Assembly: GCA_022446985.1 (NCBI GenBank)
Contig: JAKVBD010000023.1
Coordinates: 1-62,393 of the forward strand
Direction: 5' to 3'
DNA from: Lentisphaerales bacterium
GTDB taxonomy: Bacteria > Verrucomicrobiota > Lentisphaeria > Lentisphaerales > Lentisphaeraceae
Length of the DNA: 62,393 bases
The translations under genes and the position numbers were made by a program. The notes below the pieces were generated by a model. It did no database searches. It was not told where the DNA came from and worked only from the letters and a program-made list of their open reading frames with translations. Below, piece by piece: positions 34,284 to 43,552 of the stretch (position 1 is its first letter; each line of letters begins with the position of its first letter).

Positions 34284-36449
34284 TTAGCAAAGCCCCCATT
34301 TTCTGCGATAAAACCAATCAAGTCCGAAGAATAAGCAAATGAACCAAAGAACCCAGGCGGAATCCCAGATTGCTTCAAGGTGGACACGGTCCTGTTCAAC
34401 TTGATCTGCCTGAGTGTCGATCAAAGCGCTTAAATTTTTGAATTCATCTTTAGTGATGAGGCGGCCGCCAGTTGCAAGGCAGAGAGAAGAAAGGTATTCG
34501 GGATCGATACCAACTTCTTTTTCTTCGAGTGAATTGTATGAAATGAGGAATTTGCGCTCGTGACTTTTGCCCGTTGGGTCAACAAGACTGACGTCGTAAC
34601 GACCAAGAGCTGTAGGGGTGAAACTACCAGTGAAGCGGTGTTCGGCATTTACGTCTTTGTTACTTAGTGTGACATCATGAGTCGCGCCTTTGGACGTTTT
34701 GATGCGAACTACCGGAGGTGAGGACGGAATATCTTCCGGATTGCGAATACTGAATCTGAAATTTACTTTTTGTCCCAATTCGATGTTACTGGCATCCTGC
34801 CTGAATGTAAATTTGCTGCCGGGAATGAACTCGCTGTTGTGAACAAGCCAAATGATGGATTGGTCCCAAAACGAAGCGTAATAATCGAAGTTTACATCGT
34901 ATGATTTATTGAAGCGCCAATGCCAGATACCTTCGACTCCAAAACTGAGGACCTGGCCTTTTCCGAAGCGACGGTAAACTAAAGCTTGAGAATTGTCGTA
35001 GTTGTTGTCTTCAGCGATAGCCAGGAATTTTGTAAATGGCTTTTTAAGAGCGATTTTTCGCGATAAAGCAAGGGGCGGTGCTAAACCGCGGGCGTTGTCA
35101 TCTGCTATTTCATCCAGTTGTTTGAGGAGGGAAAGTTTACGGCCTTCAGAAGTAGCTTTTAAGATGACTTTATCGTAGCCTTCTTCGTCCCACTCAACCG
35201 GCTGGAGAGCTTTGCCACTGTCGCTTTCAAAGGCATTGCCTCTGGTGAATATGGCAACGCCTCCGTGGCTATTGACGTATTTTTTGAGCTCAATAACCGA
35301 TTTTTCTCCAAGCATGGTATCGATCTTTTTACCAAGAAGAATGAGGTCGTAGTTCATAAACTCTTTAAGAGTCCTAGGCATTTTCGTTTCGGGTTTAACT
35401 GTGAGAGAACTGATTTTCCCTTCGCGATACTGGGTGAATGAGTCTAGATTGACCATTTTGTTTTTGTTGAGGAAACGGCGTAAAAAAGTACTGTCCCAGT
35501 GTGGTTCACCTTCAAGTAGGAGGGCTTTCATTTGGCGGTCAATACAATTCACGAAGATAACATAGTGGTTGTTGTCGTGATCGACTTCGGCATCGAGTTT
35601 GGTGACATTGACCTCATAGTCACTGATACCGGCCTTATCTTCCAGACATTCAAAGTTCAGGGTGTGATCGGCTTTATCTCCTAAGTGAATGACGCGATTT
35701 TCGATAACTATACCATTTTTGCGAAGGCTGACATTTACTTTCTCATATTCACAGGATAGGGCACGAATGTGGGCTGTGAGACTGACTTTATTTCCTTTAA
35801 ATATGATGTTTTGCGAGCTGCTTAATTGAATGTGCAGATCTCGAACGCGGCCTTTGTGACCAATGGGTAGGGCGTAAATTTTACAATGCCTGGCGAGAGC
35901 CTGCCGGCCTGTTGCAGTAATGGCTTCTTCCTGAAAGTCATGGCCATCTGTCAGTAGCACAAGGTCTTTCATGCTGTAGTTATTTTGTGAATTGAATAAT
36001 TCAGTTAGTGCATCGTGAAAACGGGTGTCTTTACCATTGGCTTCGAGTGTTTCGAGATTTTCCTTTGAAAGAGGGCGGGAGGAATCATCAAAAGCAAAAT
36101 ATTTAATGGGAGTTTCGCCAGCATTAGCCTCTTCAAGAGCAAGATTACGGGCAAAGTCGATTCGCTTTTGGCCATCCATATCTGTCTGCTGCATACTTTT
36201 AGAAGTATCGAGAGCGATGCCGAAGCTCCGCTCTTCTTTTTGAAGCGGGTCATTTTTTTGAATGGATGGTTCAAGAAGAATGAGGATTAGTAAGCAGATA
36301 CCAGTAAGTCTTGAGAAGATAAGAAAAGCTTTTTTACCTGCACTCAAGCGGGTCCCGACTTTGAGGTAAGTGGTTATGGTAAAAGCGACGGCAAATAAGC
36401 CAAGCAAAGTAATGATGGCGATATTTATGATTGGGTTAAAAACGATCAT
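34284..36449 (-). CDS. vWA-domain membrane protein with amidotransferase-like region
   Basis: Protein of 721 residues. Two membrane helices lie at about 8-28 and 42-60. The vWA domain starts at about 76 with MIDAS motif A-L-D-T-S-K-S-M, followed by conserved T and D positions. A middle region follows with an Ig-like fold and then a segment reminiscent of the glutamine amidotransferase-like part seen in this family (L-L-L-E-G-E-P-H-W-D-S-T-F-L-R-R). A last membrane helix lies at about 697-715. The start overlaps the stop of the BatA-like gene by 4 bases. vWA domains with MIDAS bind metal and protein partners, and MoxR ATPases commonly act on them; the operon supplies that ATPase. Role unknown beyond this. 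Confidence 0.82.
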   Translation of the reverse strand: MIVFNPIINIAIITLLGLFAVAFTITTYLKVGTRLSAGKKAFLIFSRLTGICLLILILLEPSIQKNDPLQKEERSFGIALDTSKSMQQTDMDGQKRIDFARNLALEEANAGETPIKYFAFDDSSRPLSKENLETLEANGKDTRFHDALTELFNSQNNYSMKDLVLLTDGHDFQEEAITATGRQALARHCKIYALPIGHKGRVRDLHIQLSSSQNIIFKGNKVSLTAHIRALSCEYEKVNVSLRKNGIVIENRVIHLGDKADHTLNFECLEDKAGISDYEVNVTKLDAEVDHDNNHYVIFVNCIDRQMKALLLEGEPHWDSTFLRRFLNKNKMVNLDSFTQYREGKISSLTVKPETKMPRTLKEFMNYDLILLGKKIDTMLGEKSVIELKKYVNSHGGVAIFTRGNAFESDSGKALQPVEWDEEGYDKVILKATSEGRKLSLLKQLDEIADDNARGLAPPLALSRKIALKKPFTKFLAIAEDNNYDNSQALVYRRFGKGQVLSFGVEGIWHWRFNKSYDVNFDYYASFWDQSIIWLVHNSEFIPGSKFTFRQDASNIELGQKVNFRFSIRNPEDIPSSPPVVRIKTSKGATHDVTLSNKDVNAEHRFTGSFTPTALGRYDVSLVDPTGKSHERKFLISYNSLEEKEVGIDPEYLSSLCLATGGRLITKDEFKNLSALIDTQADQVEQDRVHLEAIWDSAWVLWFICLFFGLDWFYRRKWGLC

Positions 36450-38527
36450 AGTGCTAGTCTCCTGAATAAGCGGAATAGGAAGAGTTCCCCAATGAGGAGA
36501 GTCAGGCCGGCAAGAAGGAACCAGTGGAAGATTTTCTGGCCGGACTTCAGTTGTTCATAGTGCTCTTTGCCTTTGATGTTATAGGCAGATGTTGCAAGGC
36601 TAGTTGGTAGGCGGCTGACGTCTATTTTTCTTAAATCGGCTTCATCGGGGCTGCAATTAACCGGGAAAGCGTAGTTCAATCGGCCTTTACTATGAAGGGT
36701 GAAATGCCCAGGTATTTGTGGCGTGAATGATATGAGCAGTCGTTCATCATTTACGATTCTGGTTTTCAATTTCAGCTTTTGCTTTTCAGGATCGTAGAAG
36801 CTATTGCCTTTAAGTTCGTCAGACCAGACTTCCTGTTGGATACTTTGGCCAACTTCAAAGACCTCCATAGTTTGAGCTTCATTTGACATGTTTTGGGCAA
36901 TTTCATGAATCCAGGCCGGGAAGACTTTTTGGGCCGCAACGTTACTGCCGGATTCGCGAATTGAGAAGTTGCAGAGAAGTAAGTGACCAAAGCCGACATT
37001 GCTGCCTGCCATAGCAGGAGTTCCTTCGGAAAAAGTCAGTAGCATTTTACCGGAATTTCCGGGACGGGCCTGGTAGTATTCGTAAAAATCGAGATCGCCC
37101 AAGCGCTTACGGGCTTCTCCGCGAAATAATTTTAAGTAGCGTGATTTAAAGTAACCCGAGCGGATTTTAATGTGACCTCCAGGAAGATTGGCGGCAGTTT
37201 GTTTAAGGCCTGCTTTAAATGGCAGCTCTACAGGTAATTTTTTCTCGAGATTTTGAAGGTTAAAAGCATCGTGTTCCCCATCCATGAAGTAGATAACACT
37301 GCCGCCTTTTTTCATAAATTCGCTGAGTAAAGTTGCTGTCTCATCCGGGAGGCGGTTGATGCTACTGATAAAAACTTTGCTGCTGGTAGCGAGATGCATA
37401 GGAGCGAGACTTTGTGAAGTCACAAGTTTTGGAAGGAGAGCTCCTCCGAGATTTTTGTAAGGATTGAGTGCAGACTGAATGAGAAAATTTGCGCTGGTTT
37501 TACTCGGGTCGGTATCGCTTAGCAGAATGATTTCTTCTTTATCCTGAGCATTTAAGTTAAAGTTGAAACTGTTGTCTTGGGGCATGTCATCTGGTGAGAG
37601 GATGGCTTTGACAAAATGAATGCCTTTGTGAAGGATAGGTATTTCAACGCGGACTTCAGATAGACTCCAAGGTGCAACTTTAACATCGAAGTAGTGGGTG
37701 TCTTTGTCGTTGACACGTATTTCGAGACGATCTTCTAATTCTGTGTCTGAGTAATTGGCAACTGAAACATCGACGGGAATAAGTTTACCGGCAAGAATGC
37801 TTTTATCTTGAATTTTTATACCGGTAATAGCCCGGTTATTTTTTGGTTCGGTTGATACATCGACAAAAAAGAGTTTTATATCGCCATTGAGTTCATTCAG
37901 TTTTGCTTCAGAGAAATTGCTTCTTTGGAAATCAGAAATGATGTACACCTCAACGGGACCGTCGACTTTATTTATCTGCCGTGAGGTTGCTTTTAGAGAA
38001 GTATTGATATTTCCAGAACTCAATGAGACAGGGAGAGATCTCGCATAGGCCAGAAGTTCGTTGTGATTGATTGAAGGTTCATCAAAACAGACTTGGGCCC
38101 GGTGGTCGATCGATACCAGATTTATATGATCTTTGGATGAACAGGAACCGACAATTTTTTCGAGTTCAACCATAGCTTGCTGCCGAGGCGTAATTCCACC
38201 ACCGCCATACTGCATGCTGAGGGTATTATCAAGTAAAACCAGGACGTTGCGACCATCTGTCGAAGACTTGGATTCGGAGCCAAATTTACTAAGCCATGGC
38301 TGCATAAAGCAGAATAGTAAGAGAAGGATAACCAGCGTTCTAAGTGCCATAAGGATTATATGGCGAAGGCGAAACAGCTTTGAACGTTCGTTTATTGATT
38401 TTTTGATCAAACGGATATCTGGGAATGGCACTCTTTGCGGAAATTTTTTATTGAAAATATGAATGATAAACGGCAGTGCTAAAAGTGGTAGCAGAAAGAA
38501 CAGTGAAGTGAAGTTTGAGAAGTTCAT
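36446..38527 (-). CDS. BatA-like membrane protein with vWA domain
   Basis: The ATG at 38527 is chosen: GGGAA lies about 7 bases before it, and the DUF58 stop is 2 bases upstream; an in-frame TTG at 38533 has no site. The product is 693 residues. The N-terminus is the aerotolerance-regulator/BatA N-terminal domain, with a first membrane helix (F-F-L-L-P-L-L-A-L-P-F-I-I-H-I-F) and the R-H-I-I-L-M-A-L-R-T-L second helix. A vWA domain then starts at about 95 (V-L-L-D-N-T-L-S-M-Q, a MIDAS with Asn-Thr in place of the usual Ser, so metal binding may be weak). The large middle part is beta-rich, with a C-terminal membrane helix near 665-690. The family works with MoxR and DUF58 partners. Confidence 0.85.
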   Translation of the reverse strand: MNFSNFTSLFFLLPLLALPFIIHIFNKKFPQRVPFPDIRLIKKSINERSKLFRLRHIILMALRTLVILLLLFCFMQPWLSKFGSESKSSTDGRNVLVLLDNTLSMQYGGGGITPRQQAMVELEKIVGSCSSKDHINLVSIDHRAQVCFDEPSINHNELLAYARSLPVSLSSGNINTSLKATSRQINKVDGPVEVYIISDFQRSNFSEAKLNELNGDIKLFFVDVSTEPKNNRAITGIKIQDKSILAGKLIPVDVSVANYSDTELEDRLEIRVNDKDTHYFDVKVAPWSLSEVRVEIPILHKGIHFVKAILSPDDMPQDNSFNFNLNAQDKEEIILLSDTDPSKTSANFLIQSALNPYKNLGGALLPKLVTSQSLAPMHLATSSKVFISSINRLPDETATLLSEFMKKGGSVIYFMDGEHDAFNLQNLEKKLPVELPFKAGLKQTAANLPGGHIKIRSGYFKSRYLKLFRGEARKRLGDLDFYEYYQARPGNSGKMLLTFSEGTPAMAGSNVGFGHLLLCNFSIRESGSNVAAQKVFPAWIHEIAQNMSNEAQTMEVFEVGQSIQQEVWSDELKGNSFYDPEKQKLKLKTRIVNDERLLISFTPQIPGHFTLHSKGRLNYAFPVNCSPDEADLRKIDVSRLPTSLATSAYNIKGKEHYEQLKSGQKIFHWFLLAGLTLLIGELFLFRLFRRLAL

Positions 38528-38529
38528 AA

Positions 38530-39423
38530 TCAATTTCCCTTTCTGAAGCCGAGGTAGCTTTCAATGGCTTCCAGATATGGGCCTTTAGTATTTATGATGT
38601 TATAGCGAATGCGTCTCGTCTCCGAGTGTTGCGCTAATTGATCTAGAAAGCTCTGCATATTTTTACGGTATTGACTGCGAATTTCATCTGGCTCCAACTG
38701 AATCTCTTCACCGGTTTCCATGTCGATAAAACAAGCATTGTCGTACTGAGGTAGATGAAGTTCGTCGTCATCCATAATTTGCATAAGAAGAATTTCGAAT
38801 TTACGGTGCAGGAATAAACTCAAGGTATCGAAAAGTCTGGAGTCTTCTCCCCAGAAATCGGAAATGACTATTAAGCGTCCGCGTTTTTTAAGCAGTCCCT
38901 GACACTCTTCCAAAGCTCCGCATAGGTCGGTTTGCAATGAAGGTTGGGCTTTTTCGAGATCTTGAACAATGTTATAGAGGTGTTTACGGGTTCCACCCGG
39001 AGGAGTGTAGGATTTGACTTTTGTATCGAATAAAATCAACGATACTTTGTCGCCCTGATTAATCATTAAGTAGCTTAAAGCAGCAGCGATTCTGGCAGCC
39101 AATAGATTTTTGGAGACATCTTCACCATATCCCATAGAGGCACTCATATCGACAACTAGATAGATGACCATGTCGGTTTCGTTGTCAAAATGCTTAGTGA
39201 AAAGCTTCTTTGTACGTCCGTAAAGCTGCCAGTCAATTTTCGAGATTTCATCGCCCGACTGATAGGCTTTATAATCTTTAAACTGAGCAGAACAGCCGTA
39301 GTTAATGGCTTTGTGACGACCGCTGAAATAACCGTCGACAACAGACTTTGCAAAGACAAGCATATTGTCAAAACGACTGACTTCTTCAAGGTCGAGAATC
39401 TTTTTCTTTGAGCCCTCTATCAT
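38530..39423 (-). CDS. DUF58/vWA-like protein, partner of MoxR
   Basis: Cytoplasmic protein of 297 residues, with no signal or membrane helix. It carries the DUF58 signature: a block near residue 50-70 (Y-K-A-Y-Q-S-G-D-E-I-S-K-I-D-W) followed by the vWA-like strand L-V-V-D-M-S-A-S-M with MIDAS residues. DUF58 proteins are typically encoded immediately behind moxR in operons that also hold vWA membrane proteins, and they are thought to be ATPase partners. The start is 15 bases from the moxR stop and the next start is 2 bases after the stop, which fits co-translation. Confidence 0.92.
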   Translation of the reverse strand: MIEGSKKKILDLEEVSRFDNMLVFAKSVVDGYFSGRHKAINYGCSAQFKDYKAYQSGDEISKIDWQLYGRTKKLFTKHFDNETDMVIYLVVDMSASMGYGEDVSKNLLAARIAAALSYLMINQGDKVSLILFDTKVKSYTPPGGTRKHLYNIVQDLEKAQPSLQTDLCGALEECQGLLKKRGRLIVISDFWGEDSRLFDTLSLFLHRKFEILLMQIMDDDELHLPQYDNACFIDMETGEEIQLEPDEIRSQYRKNMQSFLDQLAQHSETRRIRYNIINTKGPYLEAIESYLGFRKGN

Positions 39424-39438
39424 GATGTACCCCTAAAA

Positions 39439-40422
39439 TCAGGCGTAGGTTTCTTCGCGAACCTGCTCGATCAGCATTTTAGTGACATCTATAGCAGTTA
39501 GCCCTTGGCCGGTAGCTTTGTAGTTAACGACAATTCTGTGCTGCAGTACAGCAGAGGCTACGCTGCGGACGTCTTCTGTTTCTGGGGTTAGGCGACCAGC
39601 AAGAAGTGACTTTGCCTTTGCACCTAGAATGAGGTACTGAGAGGCTCTAGGGCCTGCTCCCCAATCGATGTAATTTTTAGTGGCATCAACACTTTTATCG
39701 GTATTCGGTCTGGTGGCAGCAGAAAGGTCAACGGCGTAATTAATGACGTGGTCAGAAACAGGTAAGTCGCGAACCAGTTGCTGGATGCCAATGATTTCTT
39801 CAAGTGTGATGACTGGCTCAAGCTGGACGCTTTGATTCACAGTAGTTTGTTTGACAATTTCCCTTTCTTCTTCGATGCTCGGATAACCAACATTTAAAGA
39901 GAACATGAAGCGGTCTAACTGCGCTTCAGGAAGAGGGTAAGTCCCTTCCTGCTCGATTGGGTTTTGAGTCGCAACAACCAGGAATGGGTTCGGAAGTTCG
40001 CGGGTTTTTCCGCTACTGGTGACACGACGTTCCTGCATAGCTTCGAGAAGGGCTGCCTGAGTTTTTGGAGGTGTACGGTTGATTTCATCTGCCAGCAGAA
40101 GGTTAGTGAAGATAGGGCCTTGCTGATACTCAAAAACGAGTTTGCCTCCTTGGTCAGAAACGAGTTCGGCACCAATAATGTCTGCCGGCATAAGGTCTGG
40201 AGTGAATTGAACCCGATTGAAAGAGACACCGAGTACTTCAGAAAGAGATTTTACGAGGAGTGTTTTCGCAAGTCCTGGTACACCAATTAACAGGCAGTGC
40301 CCCTTCGAAAATAAGCTGACAATTAACTCGTCTATGACTATTTCTTGACCAACAATAACTTTTGAAAGTTCAGATTTGATTTTTTGACATAGTTCTCCAG
40401 CTCTTTCTGGGGTCATTTCCAT
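39439..40422 (-). CDS. MoxR-family AAA+ ATPase
   Basis: First gene of the nine-gene operon; 327 residues. Walker A is G-V-P-G-L-A-K-T (47-54), Walker B L-L-L-A-D-E-I-N-R followed by P-P-K-T-Q-A-A-L-L-E-A-M-Q-E, then the sensor segment A-T-Q-N-P-I-E and a C-terminal lid domain. MoxR ATPases are chaperone-like AAA+ proteins that remodel or insert metal into vWA-domain partners; here the partners would be the DUF58 and the two vWA membrane proteins encoded next. The ATG has an AGGAG-like site about 8 bases upstream, and a promoter-like sequence lies at 40461-40489. Confidence 0.96.
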   Translation of the reverse strand: MEMTPERAGELCQKIKSELSKVIVGQEIVIDELIVSLFSKGHCLLIGVPGLAKTLLVKSLSEVLGVSFNRVQFTPDLMPADIIGAELVSDQGGKLVFEYQQGPIFTNLLLADEINRTPPKTQAALLEAMQERRVTSSGKTRELPNPFLVVATQNPIEQEGTYPLPEAQLDRFMFSLNVGYPSIEEEREIVKQTTVNQSVQLEPVITLEEIIGIQQLVRDLPVSDHVINYAVDLSAATRPNTDKSVDATKNYIDWGAGPRASQYLILGAKAKSLLAGRLTPETEDVRSVASAVLQHRIVVNYKATGQGLTAIDVTKMLIEQVREETYA

Positions 40423-40460
40423 GGTATTCTCCTCTTTTTCCCTTTGGCGTTCTTATCTTA

Positions 40461-40489
40461 AGATATTAACAAGGTGACATTAGTGTCAA
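40461..40489 (-). promoter_or_regulatory. Candidate promoter and palindromic operator of the moxR operon
   Basis: Read on the minus strand, TTGACA (40484-40489) is followed after 15-17 bases by TAATAT/ATATCT (40461-40468), about 40 bases before the moxR ATG. The -35 hexamer is embedded in the inverted repeat TGACA-N4-TGTCA (40475-40488), which could be a repressor site. No experiment supports it. Confidence 0.5.
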
Positions 40490-40742
40490 ATTTAAAATTG
40501 CTATTTTTGTCATTTTATATATTGCGAAGTAGGTGCCCTGTACAGAATGAAATGGCCTACAAAATCAGCCATAGCTTTTATCATACATGCATCGATACGA
40601 TTAGCCATTACTTAATTATCATTAATTTGTAATAAAATTAAAGTTTCAATTTTTGACAAATTCGTGAAAATTATGTGAGAGATTTGTGAACTTTCACAGT
40701 GACAAAGGATCGATTAGGTAACTGGGGGTGACTCAAAGAGGT
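40490..40742. other. A/T-rich intergenic region, no gene seen
   Basis: About 250 bases between the moxR promoter and the broken prepilin gene. It is strongly A/T-rich, with a TTGACA at 40653 on the plus strand but no well-placed -10 or gene behind it. I see nothing else in it. Confidence 0.5.
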
Positions 40743-41429
40743 TTAGTAATCATTGGGGTTTTCAAGACACTTGTCAGTGGTGAAAGTGTCGACACTTTCT
40801 GCATGACCGTCGCCAAATAACATGGCTACTTTAGAGTTGTGATGCCACCAATCGAGGCAGCCCCAATCTCCTGTTCTGAGAGGAGAGCACCTGTCCCACT
40901 GTGGTGAAGATTCGACGACAGCTCCATCTAAACCCATCGGCCTGATTGAAGGGGGTCGTAAATCCGAGAACTTCATTCCTCTGTCATGGGTCCGAGCGAA
41001 GTACCATTCGCCTTATTCATTAAAGATGTAGCTGGCTCTGGCATTTTCTCCGCTGAATTTGGGCCGGTCAGCGAAATTCCAAAATTTGAAATTTTCGGAT
41101 GAGGGATCCGAGGAGCATATGAAAAAATCGAAAGATTCACTTAGTTCGCTAAAGAGCATTTCCACAGGAGGTTTTGAATCTGTTGGTAGACTCCAGGTTA
41201 AATCTTTGGGATCGATTTTTAAACCGTACACAAAGTGATCATCATAGGTAGTGGCATAGCTCATGAAAGCAGTGCCAATTTGTTTTTTATTACTTATACA
41301 GAGAGAGACCATAGTGCCAAGTTGGGTTTTTTGTACCGTTGGCAATAGCATGCTGGTAAAAATGCCGATGATGGCAATAACGACTAATAACTCAATAAGA
41401 TTAAAGTTTATTGCATTCCACATCCTCAT
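40743..41429 (-). pseudogene. Prepilin-like (type II secretion/DUF1559-like) gene broken by an in-frame TAA
   Basis: Reading on the minus strand, the first part (to residue about 138 from the ATG at 41429) has a type IV prepilin N-terminus, F-N-L-I-E-L-L-V-V-I-A-I-I-G-I-F, with the conserved Glu5. An in-frame TAA stops it at 41013-41015. The same frame then continues for 90 codons and ends with H-N-S-K-V-A-M-L-F-G-D-G-H-A-E, the usual C-terminal strand of these proteins. Without the TAA the gene would be one protein of about 228 residues, a normal length. The residue before the cleavage site is Asn rather than Gly and the usual Thr is Asn, which also suggests decay. No clear ribosome-binding site. 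A sequencing error cannot be excluded. Confidence 0.78.
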
Positions 41430-41596
41430 AGAATTTAAGATAAATTTTGTAAGGAGCCAAAACAAATATTTGTGAGTAATATAGGAAGAGCGAAAAGAGT
41501 GGTTATAAGGTGATGCATTCGTTGATTTTGTTCTACTTGTTCTGTATTTCTGTCTTTTTGAACCTAATTTGTATATAACTTTTATTGGGGTTAATT

Positions 41597-43552
41597 GTGA
41601 AGATTTTTAGTTGGATACTTTGTTTTTTTATCAGTCTTTCGATGATGGCGGAATCGTCGATTTCTTTGTTGAATCAAATAGGGCAACGATTAGATAGAAT
41701 TGATAATGAGCTGGTAAAGAAATTACTTGAGGAGAGGATTCAGAAAGCCTGGACAAAGCCAAGTGAAGAAGCCAAAGTTGCGGCATTGCAGGCTATTTTA
41801 AGTGAGCTTTCTAAAGAGAAGAAAACCCTGGATAATAATTTGGATGCAGATGTAGGTGCAGAAGTTGAGTTGTGTAACTACCTCATTCAGCAAGCGTGTA
41901 TTTTAGAAGCTCTTGATGGCGCAGGGGTTAAGATAGTGCGCGATGATTTAACTGGCAATCTCAATGATCATGGCTTATCGGTAAATGGCAAACGCTTGTT
42001 GCGTCGTTTAGTGCAGTTGTGTCAGGAAGCTGAGAAGAGTTATAAAAATGTCAGCTATGTTGAGGTCGATGGGTCCGATGCACAGGCTGAGCTGCTAACT
42101 GAAAATATAAGTACTGGTGTCGGTATTTCTTTAGCGATGGGCGATGTCACTCCTTTGATAGCTGCGGCAGTTAAGATTGGTCGGGGTTACAACAATATTA
42201 ACAAAGCTAAAAGCCGACAGTTAGAATTACTGATTCAGGCTCACAAAGGGCGTATTAATAATTTTTTATTTAATGTAAATTCGCACAAAAATGATCTGAT
42301 AGCAGAGAAAAATGTCAATAAAAAATTGATCATTACACCAGACTGGTACCGTGAATTTTTACAGGTATTAACACTAGAAGATACACAGGAAAAATTAAAA
42401 AAGCTGACTGAACTTACGGAATCGCATCCGGCTTTTGTTACCTCAAGGCTTTATCTTGCACAATTATATTTTGATATAGGCAGTTTAGCAAAAGCAAAAG
42501 GCAACGTTCAAAAAATATTATCTGCTCCCAGTCACCTTCTACATAAAGATGGGATATCCGGGCAGGCTCACTCTTTATTGGGACAGATAAGTGAGTTGGA
42601 AGGTCGTTATGACGATGCCATGGAGAATTATAATGCTGCACTTAAAATCAATTCTCTGAATGCTTTTGTTTATAATTGGCGCGCAGGTTTATTTTTAAAC
42701 TTAAGTCAGCCTGAGAAGGCCTTGGCTGATTTGAAAAAAGCCAGAATTATTTTACCAGAAAATGGCGATATAAGTTTTAATTATTTTAAAGCTTCTGTGT
42801 TAACAAGCATGAAGCCAGAACTAAATCTTTTAAAGGAGGCGTTTAAGCTTGGTTTTAATGATGTGCAGAAGATTTTTGATTGGTCTACTTATGAACGGTA
42901 CGTGAATCAATGGCCAGTTAAAAAAGTCTTGCAGCCAAGTCTGTTGGTTAAATATGATCCTGGCATCTTTAAGGATGACGCGGTTATTGTGAACTACGGA
43001 GATTTTGATTTAACAAAGTTAAAATACTCTCTCAAGGTCAAGTACCTTAAGAAAGAAAATTGGGAAGTTGTCACGTTGGCGGGCGAGTTGCCAATGCTTA
43101 AGGCGGGCGAGTCTTTTCAATTAAAAGATAAGTTCAGCATGCCAAAGAAGTCACGGTGTGAATTTGCCCTTTCCTTTACTTGCGATCAACTATCAGAAAG
43201 CTCTTTGGCAAAGTCGTACTACAATTCTTTCGGCAACAATGAGAATCATTTTGAGTGGCGGTTTTTACGCGACAAGACAGAGATGGCTTTACTCGGTATG
43301 AATGATAAAGGAAAGCTGCTGAATAGTCTTATAGATATAGAAAGAGCGGTGACTTTATCTTGTCATGCAGACCCCAAAAGTCTGGCAGTACTTGCTGCAG
43401 TTCATTACAAACTTAAAGAGTTTGAGAAAGCAGTTGTTTTTCAGAAAGAAGCTTTAGCTGTTTTAACAGGTGAAGCCGCAAAAGAAGATTTGAGTATTAT
43501 CTCACAGCCTTATGTCGAAACACTTAAAAAGTATGAGGGAAAGCTTAAGTGA
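41597..43552 (+). CDS. Exported TPR protein
   Basis: The GTG at 41597 is preferred over the TTG at 41585, since GGGG lies about 7 bases upstream and the product opens with a good signal peptide (K-I-F-S-W-I-L-C-F-F-I-S-L, cleaved near MMA-ES). The protein is 651 residues. The N-terminal 250 residues are helical and carry a short hydrophobic Gly-rich stretch near 170-190. TPR units are visible at about 275-400, including Y-D-D-A-M-E-N-Y-N-A-A-L-K-I-N and P-E-K-A-L-A-D-L-K-K-A. A beta-rich segment follows at about 450-540 and a final TPR unit near 595-630. The protease gene begins inside the last codons (GTGA overlap), so the two are coupled. A regulator or substrate-presenting partner of that protease is an inference. 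Confidence 0.82.
   Translation: MKIFSWILCFFISLSMMAESSISLLNQIGQRLDRIDNELVKKLLEERIQKAWTKPSEEAKVAALQAILSELSKEKKTLDNNLDADVGAEVELCNYLIQQACILEALDGAGVKIVRDDLTGNLNDHGLSVNGKRLLRRLVQLCQEAEKSYKNVSYVEVDGSDAQAELLTENISTGVGISLAMGDVTPLIAAAVKIGRGYNNINKAKSRQLELLIQAHKGRINNFLFNVNSHKNDLIAEKNVNKKLIITPDWYREFLQVLTLEDTQEKLKKLTELTESHPAFVTSRLYLAQLYFDIGSLAKAKGNVQKILSAPSHLLHKDGISGQAHSLLGQISELEGRYDDAMENYNAALKINSLNAFVYNWRAGLFLNLSQPEKALADLKKARIILPENGDISFNYFKASVLTSMKPELNLLKEAFKLGFNDVQKIFDWSTYERYVNQWPVKKVLQPSLLVKYDPGIFKDDAVIVNYGDFDLTKLKYSLKVKYLKKENWEVVTLAGELPMLKAGESFQLKDKFSMPKKSRCEFALSFTCDQLSESSLAKSYYNSFGNNENHFEWRFLRDKTEMALLGMNDKGKLLNSLIDIERAVTLSCHADPKSLAVLAAVHYKLKEFEKAVVFQKEALAVLTGEAAKEDLSIISQPYVETLKKYEGKLK

Noticed and set aside
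40650..40740. TTGACA on the plus strand upstream of the broken prepilin gene's 3' end
   Set aside because: No matching -10 at a proper distance and no plus-strand gene follows.
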